A stretch of DNA of 64,000 nt from Parastagonospora avenae f. sp. tritici 18332-5 (GCA_022559985.1 JAFJTR010000056.1:1-64000); one strand, 5' to 3'. Counted from the first letter of the stretch, positions 1 through 12,607 are shown. Numbers and translations: made by a program. The notes: generated from the letters alone by a model not told the origin.

Positions 1-307
1 TGTAATTAATTTATGCGCTAGTAGATATATAGTTAGCGTTGGGGACAAATCTCATCTTGGGGACAAATCTCAAAACCTTAGGGACAAATCTCAGCAGCCC
101 TATCGTAATAGTGTTGTGTATCGAAATAATGCAAGTGCAATCTAGTTTGTGGATACAGCACTCGAAATAACGACTACGTCATACTGACCATGCAGCCATG
201 CCTGCCTAAAGTATTTATTGCTGTCAACATCAAAAACCATACCTCAAAACACAAATTTCTTGCCACTCAAACATTACCATTAAACCCTATGATATTAAAC
301 TGCCACA
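1..307. other. upstream region of the DJ-1/PfpI gene
   Basis: No coding potential was seen. The region is AT-rich and carries the three-copy direct repeat annotated separately, about 215-267 bp upstream of the DJ-1/PfpI start codon. It probably contains that gene's promoter. Confidence 0.5.
41..93. repeat. three direct copies of GGGGACAAATCTCA
   Basis: Copies lie at 41-54, 59-72 and 80/81-93; the third begins with A instead of the first G. Start-to-start spacings are 18 and about 21 bp. The regular arrangement upstream of a gene suggests repeated factor-binding sites. This is an inference, because the motif is not one I recognise. Confidence 0.8.
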
Positions 308-1096
308 ATGACACCCGAACAAATTCAGACATACAACAAGGCCTCGAAAAAGATCCTCGTCATCGTCTCCGACGCCTCGAGCTTCCCGCTCTACAATACG
401 GGCAATGATGGCAAAACTATCTCCCAAGACTCCGGCTACTTTCTCATGGAGCTCGCCAAGCCGCTCCAAAAATTTCTCGACGCCGGCTACGAAGTGACAT
501 TCGCCTCGCCCGAAGGCAAAGAGCCCACCCCAGACCCCAACAGCGTGTCCCTCATGGCCTTTGCCGGCAACTTCTACGAGCGCCAGCGCGAACTCGACCT
601 CATCGAGCGCATGAAGAAAGAGAACGGCTTCAACCGACCGCGCAAGTTCAGCGAGATCAGCGATGAGCAGCTGAAGAACTTTGGCGGCGTGTTTATTCCA
701 GGCGGACATGCGCCGTTGAGCGATCTCGGCGACAATCCGGATCTGGGGCGTATTCTCAGTCACTTCCACCAGAATGCTAAACCGACTGCGGCGCTGTGCC
801 ATGGGCCGTGGGCGTTCTTGTCGACCAAGTATGGCCCGCAGAAGGAGTTTGCGTACAAGGGGTACAAGATGACGAGCTGGAGTGATGCCGAGGAAAAGGT
901 GATGGAGATGTACTTCCGAGGCGAAATCACGAAGGTTGAGGGTACGCTGAGGGAAGAGGGTGCGGATATGCAGGAGGGTCTGGCGAAGAGTATGGGCAGT
1001 ATTACGGTGGATCGGGAGCTGATTACGGGTGACAATCCGATGGCGGCGAATGCTATCGGAGACAAATTCTTGGAGATGCTTGCAGGGGTGAAATGA
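308..1096 (+). CDS. DJ-1/PfpI family protein (Hsp31-like)
   Basis: A single-exon protein of 262 aa. Members of this class I glutamine-amidotransferase-like superfamily act as glyoxalase III/methylglyoxal-handling enzymes or stress chaperones, usually in the cytosol. The visible family features are the nucleophile elbow ALCHGPWAF (Cys164-His165), the conserved Glu48 in FLMELAKP, and the GGVFIPGGHAP turn around residues 126-136. The length fits the Hsp31-like branch (about 230-260 aa) rather than short DJ-1 (about 190 aa). The ATG at 308 sits in a favourable context (cacaATGA). A tandem repeat lies upstream. The exact substrate cannot be read from sequence. Confidence 0.9.
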   Translation: MTPEQIQTYNKASKKILVIVSDASSFPLYNTGNDGKTISQDSGYFLMELAKPLQKFLDAGYEVTFASPEGKEPTPDPNSVSLMAFAGNFYERQRELDLIERMKKENGFNRPRKFSEISDEQLKNFGGVFIPGGHAPLSDLGDNPDLGRILSHFHQNAKPTAALCHGPWAFLSTKYGPQKEFAYKGYKMTSWSDAEEKVMEMYFRGEITKVEGTLREEGADMQEGLAKSMGSITVDRELITGDNPMAANAIGDKFLEMLAGVK

Positions 1097-2834
1097 GATT
1101 TGCTAGAACTGAAGTTCCTTTTGGCGCACTCTTTTCAAGCCCAGCCTGGAGGGAAGGTTGCGAGGCATGGATCGATTGAGCAGATGTTCTGCTGAACCCT
1201 ATAGATTAGGAGATTCTCAGGTTGCAAGTCTAGCATAATCAAGTCAAACATGAATGCAGACAGATGTCTACTTCTCGAGGACGTCTCTTTTTTTAGGGGC
1301 AGGATGACTTTGCTTAATACCAAAAGAGTTGCTATAATTGCGATGTTTAGCTGTTTCTCAGTATAGGAGCATATCCTAAGTAAATTAGCACACAAGTACA
1401 TAGCCGCCAGATACTCCAACACTTCGAGCGCACTGTCTCCGAAATCTCTAAGCACTACCCAAGAGCGCCAATAAGCCGTCTACTCCAATCTCTTTTCATA
1501 TCTCTGTTGCTTTACTAACAAATCCATCGAGCCTATTCATGCTCGTGCGTGATATCGATATGTCAGCTGCTTATCGCTAATAGATTGGGTCGCAACAGAG
1601 TGCGCACGACGTCTTGCAGTATCTGGTGAGTATAGCAAGCCTTTCAGATTATGTTATGGCACCAGTTATTCTCAACTTCGAAGCATGTCTATCACATCTG
1701 AAGAGTCTCCATTACCGCTATGTTGCCTAGATAACTCTAGGCGTACAATAATGTCTTAGGTTGATAGCACTTTAAGGCAGGACAAGGCAGATGTGCAGGA
1801 TGGAAAAGGGTAGTGTTGTTGCAGTGAATCTAGAGCTAATCACCAATAACGATTCCATAGACGCGGATGCACAAGGTTATAGAGAAGCTAGCTGGGGTGA
1901 AAGTAGTTTATCCAAACATTCCTCACGCATCATAAATACTACGTACATCATCCGAGTTCCTGTTTCTCGCCATCATCGTACGCCTTCTCTTGATGTGTAT
2001 ATTTCCGTCCAAGCACATTCCGTGCATACTCGCTCGAAATGTATTGATATCCATAGGCGCGCCCAGCACTAGCAACACAACACTCACCATGCCCACCGCT
2101 TCGCCACACATACATTTAGCCTCACCCTGAGCATCAGTCCACCAGCTAATTAGGCTCCAGGACTCTTTCGTTTCCCGCCCTAATTAGCGGTCTTAGAACG
2201 CCCGCTGCAAGGCGCGATGCCGCCCGTGAGCTCGGTGTCCGAAACAACACACGCCATGCAGCAGCGGGCAGGATTCTAGTGCGCCTTCTAGAAGGATGGA
2301 TATGGGTGGCCGTGTGTTTCATACAGCTGTAAACTGGTCAGATGTGGTCAGATCTTGTCGTTCGTTGGGGTGCAGGCGAGTTAGTGCAGTGCAGTGCAGT
2401 GCAGGGCCTGAGGCGAGTCCGCCTGCCACCAGGGCAATGTAGAGTCAGCCGTATGAGACATACCGACGGAACAATCAGCGATGATGTGTTCCCGCCCACT
2501 TTTCGATCCGCGCCTTCTAGAAAGAAATAATGCAGTCAGATATGCAGTCAGCCGTTCGCGTGGGAAGCACATGGGGAATTCGTTTGGGTCGAGTATATGC
2601 ATCCCTGTCGATATGATCAGTGCAGGCGACCAATGGAGATGAGTGCGACGCAAAGGTTCGGGCAAGATGCGCGCGCTTTGAGTTGGAAGGACGATAGCGG
2701 CAATCGGTCAACGGAACACATGGTGAAAGTGGAGCTCGGAGTCTTGCTTGATCATGTACATGTTCGCTTATGGTGGATTTACAAATGCTATGGACGCGTG
2801 CTAATACCCAGAAGAACTCGAGAAAGCGAATGGC
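1097..2834. other. intergenic, no gene seen
   Basis: About 1.7 kb between the ends of two convergent genes (DJ-1 on +, ERD2 on -). Open frames stay near or below 106 codons and show no recognisable domain. A pentanucleotide microsatellite lies at 2383-2404. Confidence 0.6.
2383..2404. repeat. AGTGC pentanucleotide microsatellite
   Basis: Four perfect tandem copies of AGTGC followed by AG, in non-coding sequence. Confidence 0.85.
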
Positions 2835-4061
2835 TTATTTGGCGGCTCCGTCATGTGGCGTCGCGTCGTCGTCGACATCGTCGTCCCACTCGTCTCGTCT
2901 GACGCCGCTGTCATGCGCGACTGCAGAAGTTCCCGCAGCAGCCGGCGGTGGCGCATCATCGTCGCTGTCGTCCTCGAAAGCTGCGGGATCAGTCAGAGGC
3001 TGACTCTCTGGGTCGACACTGCCTGCTGCCGCGCTCTTCCTCTTCGGCGCACCCTCGACGCCTTCATCTGCGGATACCGAGATGCCGCGCCTTCCCCATT
3101 TGTTCGCTGGCTCAGGTTCTGCGTTGCGTGGCGCGGATTCCTCGTCATAGTCAAAGTCTACGCTCTTGCGCCCACCGGCCAATCGACCCACGAGCCAGCC
3201 GCGCCCCAGATCTTCCGAGTCGACCACGCCGCCCCTTCGTAACTTGACGCGCTGGCGTGTGTAGTACACCCATGCGAAGTCGACCATGAGTGCTGTCTGA
3301 ATAGAGCCCCAGATCCAGCTTGTAGGGTCGGCATATGCGGGTTCGTTGGCGCCGCGCACGATCCAGTTGAGGACATACATGAAGCGGTATGTGCCGAGTG
3401 TGACGAGGTAGTAGGAATCGATCACAGTCGGGACAGTGGTCTGGCGGAGAAGGAGCAGCTGCGGTATCACGCAGACGGATTCGAGTATCTCAGAGAAGAC
3501 CCATAGTAGCTAGGTACGTCAGCAGTCTGTCTTGATTTGGGTGGTGATATACATACCCCCATGAAGGTGTTGTGTCTGATGATCCACTTCTGGAAGATGA
3601 GGTACCAGAACGGCGCAATGACAATGGCCCCAGCCAGACAGTAGAGACCGAACTTCCATGCCTTTTCCCGTTCTCGCGTGCGTGCATACACGCTGGTCAT
3701 GAGGAAGATGATGTACAGTGAGGACAGCGTGTAGAAGATCTGATAGCGGTCAGCACAAGGCATCTTGTTTGCAGTGATATCAGGTGCACCCACCTTGAGC
3801 GTAAAGTTCCATGTGTGCCAGCCATCAGCCGTTGCAGATGATGTGAATATGTCGAGATAGCGTGTGCAGAAAACGAGCGCATATAGGGCTTGCGTGATGA
3901 GCGAGACACCTTTCACACATGTCAGCAGCCATGCTTCACATCAACACATGCAATCAATGCCTACCCTCAGCGCTGCTGTTGGAGTGAATGGCCCATATCA
4001 GAATGAGCTTCGATGACGTATGCGAGACATCGCCCAGGATGCGGAAGATGTTGAACTTCAT
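2835..4061 (-). CDS. ER lumen protein retaining receptor (KDEL receptor) with extended acidic C-terminus
   Basis: Four exons: 4061-3965, 3909-3794, 3739-3557 and 3509-2835, joined by three introns of 55, 54 and 47 nt, giving 356 aa. It is the seven-helix cis-Golgi/ER receptor that returns HDEL/KDEL-tagged chaperones to the ER. Visible hallmarks are the N-terminus MKFNIFRILGDVSH, the signature VFCTRYLDIFTS, and the late helices around LLWVFSEILESVCVIPQL and YRFMYVLNWI. The canonical receptor is about 212 aa. Here about 110-120 extra residues follow the last helix, rich in Asp/Glu/Ala and ending in DDDATPHDGAAK. The frame stays open across every predicted junction, which supports the exon model. 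The extended tail recalls the longer ERD2-type paralogue that I believe some fungi carry. Confidence 0.9.
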
Positions 4062-6766
4062 GGTGGTGTGCTACCACTACTGTACAGAGTGCAGGACGGC
4101 GACACAGCACGCGGCCTGTCGCCTAGCAGCGGGATCTCCACGGCTCAGTTGCAAAGCCCGTATGGTTCGGGAAGGAACGCAGCAATTCTCGGGAGTACCT
4201 GCCGGATAGCGCTCAGCGACTCCGGGATGCTGGATAGTGATGATGAAGAGTGAAGGTGCGGAGCGGCTCTCCTGTTGGTGGTGGTGATGCCTTGTCGTGC
4301 GCGGCAGCTCCACAAGCTCCAGCTGTCCCCAGACCCTGCACCTTCGTATTGCGTAGCACGCTAGCCCCATTTGGCCGAGCCCTACCCATCCCTCCACATT
4401 CGGTATGACATTCAATCTGCGCTGGGTGGAGGCGTGATTACTCGCTTTTAATGTCGGTCTGTTGAAGCTTATAGGGCCTACCCGTTTGATTGATGCTAGC
4501 TTGAAAATAGCTAGACAAGGAGATTTATCGTAGATCTTCGGCTCTACTGCGCTCGTGGAATTGTGAGATTAGCACGGCGAGGTGAGCATTCAACACGTGT
4601 ACGAGGAAGCTGTAGCGAAAGAAGGACCGACTTTTCCTTTTTTTCTCCGACGTACTGCGTATGTCACCAAGACTCCAAGCACAGAGCCTCACTTTGTAGC
4701 CGCATGGTCCCGCCAACTGCGCTGATACTGTAGGTGCAGAATATCAAACAATTGCGGAGCAGCAAGACTTGCGACTTAAAAGAAAAGTACACAACCAACA
4801 CGATAGCGTAAAAGAAACAAAAACAAATACCCAGCTGAGATGGCAAGTCCCTGAGTCGTACAGCGCCCAGCATAGCTAAAGCACTGGTCATACCGTAGAA
4901 TCGCTGCACATCCAGACCATCTGACAATTGCCAATCTGGCTGAGGATTTGCCCGGCCTACTGGTTGAGGAATAGGCTCACGCAATCCCAGAGAGTCTGCC
5001 ACCAGGGGTAGACAGACCGTAAAGAATCATGCACCTGTAAGGGGACCACTTGGTGTAATCTTCTTTAATGGGGACTTGCTGGCGCGGCATGGTGTTGCAT
5101 GGTAGAGCCCGAATCTCCTGGGCAGCTACAGCTTCTCGAGTTCTGAAGCGCAACAGAACGTGTTCCCCAAACCGACTTGATGGTGTGGAGCTATTCTTGG
5201 AAAGAGTTGCAGTAGAGCTGTCATAACTGGGAAGGGAAGCAGAAGTGGAAACAAGCGGGAGCATCGCAAGGCAGATCCAGCTGTAAGGCACGCCATTCGG
5301 CCATTTTGACCGCAACACACTGCAGACCAACGGGCCGCCATGTAGAGCCAGCCTCATGCTTCGCCCGCAAGCAGTCATCCGTAAGTGACCTATTCGGCCC
5401 CTCTCCGAAACTCTTGCAGATCGACGCAAAAGAGAACATCGACCATCCTTGATCGCGGTAGGGCCATGACTACCGAAAACCCGCGGGTTCTGAAAGGAGA
5501 GGATCATGGGCCATCTGTTGCCGCTGGCATCGAAATAGTCGGGCGTGCTGCGCAAGGCTGCGGAAGCTACCAGCACAGCACTTGGCCGTGGCGCGGTTTA
5601 GCCGTATCAGAAGCCTAGGCAAGGTTAGGTCAAAGGGTCGAGGCGGAAAATGGTGGAAGTCGAGGTGGTGGAATGCCGGGCTTCGAGGCGATGCTGCAAG
5701 ACTCGCCATACTGCTCACTGGTGCCGATAACGCCCTGCATTTCGCAGTGGTGGTCAGTGGTGGAGATGATGGAGACCAACAAGAGGGTTCCGACGTGGAG
5801 ACCAAGGCGCACACTTTGCAGCTAATTAGCGGTAATTCCGCCCGGATCAAGGTATTTGGGGCCAATCACCACTGCCTCAATCATGCAATTAAGCGCTTTT
5901 CAACGCCATGTCTCACTGCAAAGCACAGCTAAATAGCTGCATTGTTGCGGCGCAATTGCTCTGCTCACCGAATGGGAAGACACGGGCTGCCAAATTTCCT
6001 CGCGCCACGCGAAGGATTTGCATCCTGGCGACGGGATCCTCTGGCGCCGCCAGCACAGACAGGTTCATCGATATCACGCCGCAGGCGCAGAGAGATTACC
6101 CTGCGAGGAGAGTCCGACGGCGAGGCTCGTGGACCCATCCTCTTGCGTCAGGGGACACTATCCTTCAACAGGAGCATCCAAGTGCCGCGCCATGATGGAA
6201 GTGTAATCACGGCCGGATCTTCTCTCACCGTCGAACCCAGTGCTGGGATGATGACCAGTCCGGACCCGGCATGGCAGACATGCTCCAACGCCATCAGGTC
6301 ACGATCTTCACCGTTGCAGGAGAGCACAGTCCCAGTCAGCCGTTCCTGGTCAGCGACTGGGTCGGGGCGCAAGCGTTGACAGGCCAGGATGGCCAGCCAT
6401 CACGCGGCTCTAGCGCGACGACATGGCTGGCCGAGTCTTCTAGAGAGGGTGAAGGATGGGCGCTAAGGTGCAGCTGGCCTGAAAGTCAGTGCGCAGTCAA
6501 CTGCCCCAGTGCTCCCGCGAGCCGGGGGTAGGATGGAGTCGAAGCACTGTACTTGTGCTGCGCTCCATCGAGCATCTTGATAAATACGGCTGCGCCTTTT
6601 GCGCGGCCCAGTCGACTACTGTACAAGCTCAAGCTCTCTACGGTGACCGTGCACCACACCTTTCCTCAAGCTCCCGCATTGTCCCCATCACCTGTGGCTA
6701 TACTACTATGAGGTAGACGCCTACTACTTGAAGCTCACACACCCCCATCCTGCAGCACAAGGTATC
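4062..6766. other. intergenic, no supported gene
   Basis: A 2.7 kb gap between the divergently transcribed ERD2 and Myb-like genes, so it holds both promoters. The longest open frame (4977-5576, minus, 199 codons) is Ser/Arg-rich with no recognisable domain and a weak start, and I did not call it. Confidence 0.5.
6640..6650. promoter_or_regulatory. perfect 11-bp palindrome ACGGTGACCGT
   Basis: A self-complementary site (5-bp arms around a central G) 117 bp upstream of the Myb-like start codon. It could bind a dimeric factor. No known binding protein is assigned. Confidence 0.3.
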
Positions 6767-8169
6767 ATGTCTCTCGTACTTGATAGCGCTGGCCCCCCAC
6801 CTCATCTTCTACAGTCCAGGTCAGTGCAGTGGCCAAACCTCTACGACTATCAAGACTACCCCGCCGCCGTCTCCTCGCCGGCTCCAATGTCTCCCCAGTC
6901 GCTCCAGTCCTACATGTCCCATGGGCCAGACACTCCGTTGCCATCGCAAGACTTGAACACTTTGCCAGCCTCGACTTGGTACAACCCCTCTGTTTCGGCC
7001 CCAGAATGTCATCCACCGGTACGTACTACCTTCTCTCGCTAAGACCTGCCGCTCACGAATTTCATCACTAGACTGGCTACGCCGCATATGGCCACTATAT
7101 GCCTCCGCACACATCTTCCGTGGCCTTGTCGCCACCCGCTTCTACTTACACTTACGTGGGGAAAGCGCCAGCATCAAGTAACCGGAGAGGGACGCCGGCC
7201 ATTGCCATGTCCCCGATCTCTTCGCATGCGCGAGATTCTGTATTACCCGAGTCATCGCGCCCGTCTGAGGAACCCCAGTCGAACGCAGGGCATCTTAATG
7301 AACAGTCGTCCGCACGCTGGAGACCAAACTCGCATCTATTGGAACGTCCTCACAGCAGTTCGAGCAGCCTACATTCTGCGCCAGTCAACTCTACGTGGAC
7401 GATGAACCCACTCGGAATCCACAATGGCAACTTGCATCACGGACACGACCAATACTATGCCCCCTTCCAGCACTTGACACGTAGTCCACGTCTAAGTGAA
7501 CCTTTGATGGAGCTCCCTTCAAACCACCTCATTTCACCACAACCTCGACGCTTGTACACTCCCATCGCACCTCAACCCCTGGAACCACCACGATCGAGTG
7601 GGATGAAGCGCAGCCGAGACGAGGATGACGAAGCAGCCGACGAGATCAAGCGAAGGAAGCGGTCCGACTCCAATACCTCAGTGCAGTTTGAGCTCAGTGA
7701 AGAAGACAAGCTTCTCCTTCAACTCAAGGAGGAAGAGTCAATGCCCTGGAAAGACATCGCAGCTCGCTTCCAGTCGGACTTGGGCAAGACATACCAAATC
7801 CCAGCTCTACAAATGCGCCTCAAGCGTCTACGCGAGCGGATGCGTGTGTGGACCGAGACAGACCTGAGAGCCTTACGACTAGCACACGAATTTTGGGCGC
7901 AGAACAAGTTTGAAATCATCGCGCAAAAGGTAAGCAAGGCCTACGACATGCCTATTGTACCAGAAGACTAACACACGACCCAGATGCTTGAGTTTGGCGC
8001 ACAAGAAAAATGGACAGGCCGCCAGTGCGCACGTAAATGGGCAGAGACGGACCCAGCGCCCACACCGTACACACACTTCGAGCAGCACCTCCAGCCTTCC
8101 TTTGCCCCTTACACCATGAGTCCAGTCGAGCCACCGCAGATCTTTCCACCATACATGAACGTCCAATAA
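6767..8169 (+). CDS. Myb/SANT-like DNA-binding protein
   Basis: Three exons: 6767-7018, 7072-7929 and 7984-8169 (introns of 53 and 54 nt), giving 431 aa. The first 270 residues are low-complexity Ser/Pro/His-rich, as in transcription factor linkers. A basic nuclear-localisation stretch (KRRKRS) sits near residue 278. Two tryptophan-spaced helical repeats follow: one from about 288 (SEEDKLLLQLKEEESMPWKD) and one from about 342 (WTETDLRALRLAHEFW to WTGRQCARKWAE). The second intron falls inside the second repeat, and the frame is restored exactly after splicing, which confirms the model. It is likely a nuclear DNA-binding protein, but target genes are unknown. Confidence 0.75.
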
Positions 8170-11100
8170 GGATGGATCAATGTTTGCGGTTCTTCACGCT
8201 GTTTCTTACTTTATTTCACGGCCTTCATGGGCGGTATGTTGTCCGGTGTACGACGAAAACCTATACCCAGACGGTTCCACGTCTTGTTCTTTGATACCCT
8301 TGTTCTTCATGTGTATACTTGTTATATCTTACCAACTACTACGCGCAGCCCGCGTCTTGCCCCCGAGCAAATGTGTCAAATCAACTATGATCAAATGATC
8401 CAGATTCAGTAATTCGTCTTCCTTCTTAGCCGTGCCTTTGCCCAATTGTGGAGTCAGTCGCTAACGACCGCGCCGCAACTTGCAACGCCGCAATCAAGAC
8501 AAATCAACCATTCAATAGCGCTTCATTAGTATAGGGACAATTCTGCGCCGCCAATGAGGCGCCTACAGCTATGTTGCAAAGGGCGATTCAGCCGCGCGGT
8601 TCGTACATCAATGGGACACTGTTGCCGCCTCTATTCCAGCACAATGGATTTGGCTACAGATGGCAACTGACCGATCACGCTACAGCGGCGAAGCATGGTG
8701 TTGTGCAACGGCGCTCAAGGCGCTTCTGACCTCTGTCAGAGCTCGAGGAAGTGAGTGACATGACCATTGTTCTGGACCCATGGGGATAGGACGCCTTGCG
8801 CGATTTCGTGGCTCTCGTGCGATGATCACTATTTTATGGATCAAGGGATTTCTGGTATGGATTAGCAACCGAATCCGAATTTAGTGTAGTCATGTTGCTG
8901 CGTGCCAGTGTCGAAAAAAGACTTCGCGCCCCAGCCTCGTTTTGATTACACAGAGTTCGGCGAAGACTATTCGGCGAAGAGGAGGGGCTTCACGCAAGCA
9001 CAGATCAGGCGTGACACTCAGCACGGTCTCACAAACGCATGAACGGCGACCGTCGCAGCCTCAACCCAAGCGCTGTGCGGGAGATCGCTGGGTGCTCCGC
9101 CACGTTTGGGGCGTTAGGCGTGTCCCCGAATATCAACAACGGCATGAGATCTTCCAACTGTTGAATCGAGTGAAATATAGAACCCGTAGAGAGTTGTTGG
9201 GCGTAACCTTCGCATGCTTCGCCGCTCTCCACGCCTTGCACAGACGCTCATATAGCTGGGTGGTCGCACGTGGGCTATGCAGCTTCACTTCTTGCATACC
9301 TAGGTAACACAAACACTGAATGGCTCGTTGATTGCGAAGAAGGACATAAATTTCACTCGCTATGGGGCGAAGAGCCTTGTTGAGTGCGCACACTTGAATC
9401 TGCCCTCAGGTTTGTGGGGATGCACGTAAAGGAGAGTCAGTGAAGTAAGATTACATGTCGATGCAAAAGTAGCAGGTGCGAAGGTCACGCAGTGCCTCTC
9501 CTCGAGCGAACCGGTACCGGCTGATGAAATACCGAAGTAGTCGCGCAAATCGTGGAGTGATGTTGCCGGACTGAACGCCTGATCCCGCCATCGCAAATTC
9601 TTCCGTGCTCTTGCTCGAACGACCATGGACAGACAATCGATGAGCATTAATTGCGCCGCGGAGTTCTCCAGGCTGCCCTCGGTCCCAGTAGGCCGAACAT
9701 AAACCTTCGAGCATGCCCCTTAGTCATGGCGAGGTGTAATATTACAATCTGTCCACATACTGCAGCGAGCCTAATTTCAAAGAGTATGCACGTCAAAGGC
9801 CTCGATCATGGCATTCAGTAGGTAAGAGCGACAGAGCATGACGTGTCCCAAACTGACCCTTAGGCCAGAGAAGAAAGCCTGTCATACTGCCAGTCGGACA
9901 GTGCAGTGTGTGGGCTGGCTGCACTGTCTGTTCAACCTGAACACCTTCACTTCGTTTCGCATGATACATCTCACTAAAATGCCCTATTCCGGCTTTACCA
10001 CTCACTGAAATGTATGCACGATATGTATAACAATGAAACATATCAACAATCTGTGAAATCGCTGCTTCACCGCCATGACACTTGGTCCTTAGCGACACCC
10101 ACTTCCTCCTGTATCGCGGACAACGGCATAATTCAACCCGTGAGGCGAGAGCTCCCAATCCTTACTACAATGCATATAGCAACACTTCTCTACGTTGACA
10201 AGCCACTAACAGCACCTGGGCAGTGTGCCATACCGCCACTTCCCATAGAGCTTGATAGCTGATGATCGCGCGAACACCACTTGGCTGAACTGTACATTTC
10301 AACGTATTACAGAAGTCCGTAGCCAATGAGCTGGTGATAAGAACCCGTCAAGTCCGCTACGGCAAAGGCGCCCAACGTGCTGCATTCCTTCGGCACCAAG
10401 ACCGGGTAGCCGAACGTCACCGCTCTGATATGACTCGTTGGAGTAGAAACGAAGACTGAAAGGCGCATGATGTTTTGTGAAGGTACAGAAGCTGAAACAA
10501 AAGTGTCCGGCCCAGTAGAGTGGGTGGCGAGATGATGGACAATGAGTGATCAGCATATGTAGCTACCTTTCTACAGTCAGCCTGGTATCAACTTCGGTAT
10601 TTAAACAAGGGCCACGGTTTCATGTCCTGCGAGTTCCGACAAGCATTCTTTCCAGGCCTGTAAGCTCCTATGTAAGCGGCGCGTGACCAATAGCTCACCT
10701 ACCTTCCCTTGGTAAGACTTGCCCATTGCGCTTTCTTGTTGAACTGCGAACGTTCTAGCCGCATTGTGTGGCACAGGAGGACGGTGCCCGCACCCGCTTC
10801 ATGCCGTCAGCACGCAGTTCCTCCTGCTCACCGATAAAATTGTTGAACAGGCATGCAGCGGCCTCGAGCATCCGACCGCTCACGCAGATCCGATCTGGAG
10901 AAGTCGATCATGTTGCGACCAGGAAACGCTCATCGCTGCCGTCGAACACGCACACCTCCAACCCCATGCGCCATACCCAGGAACATCTATTTTCAGCAAC
11001 AAAGCCCAAGGACACCAGCGCAGCAGCCGAAGCAACTGTACGCCTTGCGCTAGGTAAATCCCAGGATCAGTCGGCAGCAGCTCCGAACCATCGATCAGCA

Positions 11101-12071
11101 AGCGAAAGACAGCCAATTGCTACACAAACCCAATTCCGGCCGCATCTATGAGTCCCAAAAAGCCACGTTCGGGACGTTTCAAGCGTGCGGTGCTCGGACA
11201 AGAAAACGTGGAATTCATTTATCCATATTGCCCTAGGCGCATAACCGCGTGCTACATGCAGTTTCGCCCCACCCCCTCAACGGCCTTCGACAGATCTTCC
11301 ACGCTGCTTCTAGTGCTGACGGGGTCCGTGGTGTCGGAAGCCGTGGGTCAGCATTGATCGGCCTGAGGAGAAGGAGAGATATGACGATTATGAGCTGGGG
11401 ATGAAGGACGTATTAAGCGGGATGCGGACTGAATGATTTACCCGGAGCTGCTCGTTCGGCTCGTTGAGGTGACGGTTTACGCATGCGGCGTGGGAATTTT
11501 GTGTGTTCTCGAGAAGGCTGGATATTGTACGCAAATTTACCTGCGATAGGAAATCTTAGACGAAGACTGGGCTTTGCGTCAAATCGGGGATGTACAGTAG
11601 AGTCGGGTAAACAGAAGGCGCGAAAGAGGGGTAAGTTGGGGCTCGCGAAAGCTGTAACCGATTGTTTTAGACGCGGAATAATTGCGACTAGGTCGGCTTC
11701 GTTGTTTCTAGTATTTCCGTGGAAGGGCCCATTGGGCGAGCTTTTCTATTAATTTTGTGGTGAGGCGATGAGCAGCGGATAAAGTGTCGTGTATAGGGCT
11801 GTAAGGCTGTAAGGAAGCGGACAGTTAAGCAACTTGAGCTGGGAGATCATGCCGATGCGCATCTTTATGTATTTCTGCTACTAAACGTTATATCCACAAC
11901 ATTGAAAGGAGTGACGGAGCATATTGATGTGAGCCCTTAACCACCATTAAAAAAGAAATGATAACGAAGGATTAAAGAAGGGAAAATATGTCTAAATCAT
12001 GAAACCAAATAAAAAAACCCAAAGCATGCGCGAGTTGCTCACGCCCACCTGTTCTTAGATGCTCGTAGCAT
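8170..12071. other. largest gene-poor gap
   Basis: About 3.9 kb without a convincing gene. Open frames reach only about 127 codons (10768-11151, +) and show no domain or sensible splice extension. A short tandem of GGCTGTAA lies at 11797-11814. Confidence 0.5.
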
Positions 12072-12461
12072 TTACGGTGTGCACTGGAAAGTATATCCAC
12101 CAATATAGGTAGGCACAGCCTTAGTGAGATCGCCGTCAATATCGGCATAGTTCTTGGAGCGTCCGTCCAGCTGAATCGCGCGACCCGACTTGTCGCTGTT
12201 GACCAGAACGCACTGGGTGGAATCCGCAAACTGGGTGAGTTGCGCAGAGGTTGCGCTAAAGCCAGCGTTTCCGATGGCGGTTCCTCCAAAAAGGACTGCT
12301 ATCGAGCGAGGAACATTGTCGGAGGGAACGGTTGCGTCGGAGTTGACGCCAGTTATATCGTTGTAGACACGGAGCGTGACGTTGGGAACCGTAGTTGGCG
12401 CAGCTGAGATGCCGCTAGCAAAGGCGAGGATGCTGGAAGCGAGGATGGTGGTGAACTGCAT
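12072..12461 (-). CDS. small secreted protein, effector-like
   Basis: A 129-aa protein. It opens with a clear signal peptide (MQFTTILASSILAFASGISA, cleavage expected just before APTTVP). The mature part is about 109 aa with only two cysteines (STQC and FQC near the C-terminus), which could form one disulphide. No known domain is recognised. The frame is open further upstream, but I chose the ATG at 12461 because the signal peptide begins exactly there and the upstream residues look untranslated. A TATAAAG box lies about 150 bp upstream and a three-copy repeat just beyond it, so it is probably strongly regulated. A cell-wall or effector role is only a guess. Confidence 0.75.
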   Translation of the reverse strand: MQFTTILASSILAFASGISAAPTTVPNVTLRVYNDITGVNSDATVPSDNVPRSIAVLFGGTAIGNAGFSATSAQLTQFADSTQCVLVNSDKSGRAIQLDGRSKNYADIDGDLTKAVPTYIGGYTFQCTP

Positions 12462-12607
12462 CTCGAACTTGTTTGAGTTGAATGGAGCTGAAGTGAAAGT
12501 TGAAAAGGGACGAGAGGTCGAAGTTTGCTTTGAAGCGGAGATGTGAAGTGCTGGATGATGTATCTGTTGATGTGATGATAAAAACATTCATGTGCAATTC
12601 TCCATCC

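Noticed and set aside
41..93. Telomeric or CRISPR repeats
   Set aside because: The copies are not TTAGGG, there are only three, and the spacers are 4-8 bp, so neither a telomere nor a CRISPR array fits.
4977..5576. A 199-codon minus-strand open frame
   Set aside because: No domain, Ser/Arg-rich composition, no splice extension and no supporting context. Most likely chance.
10768..11151. A 127-codon open frame in the largest gap
   Set aside because: Polar, low-information sequence without recognisable features; overlapping frames are equally long.
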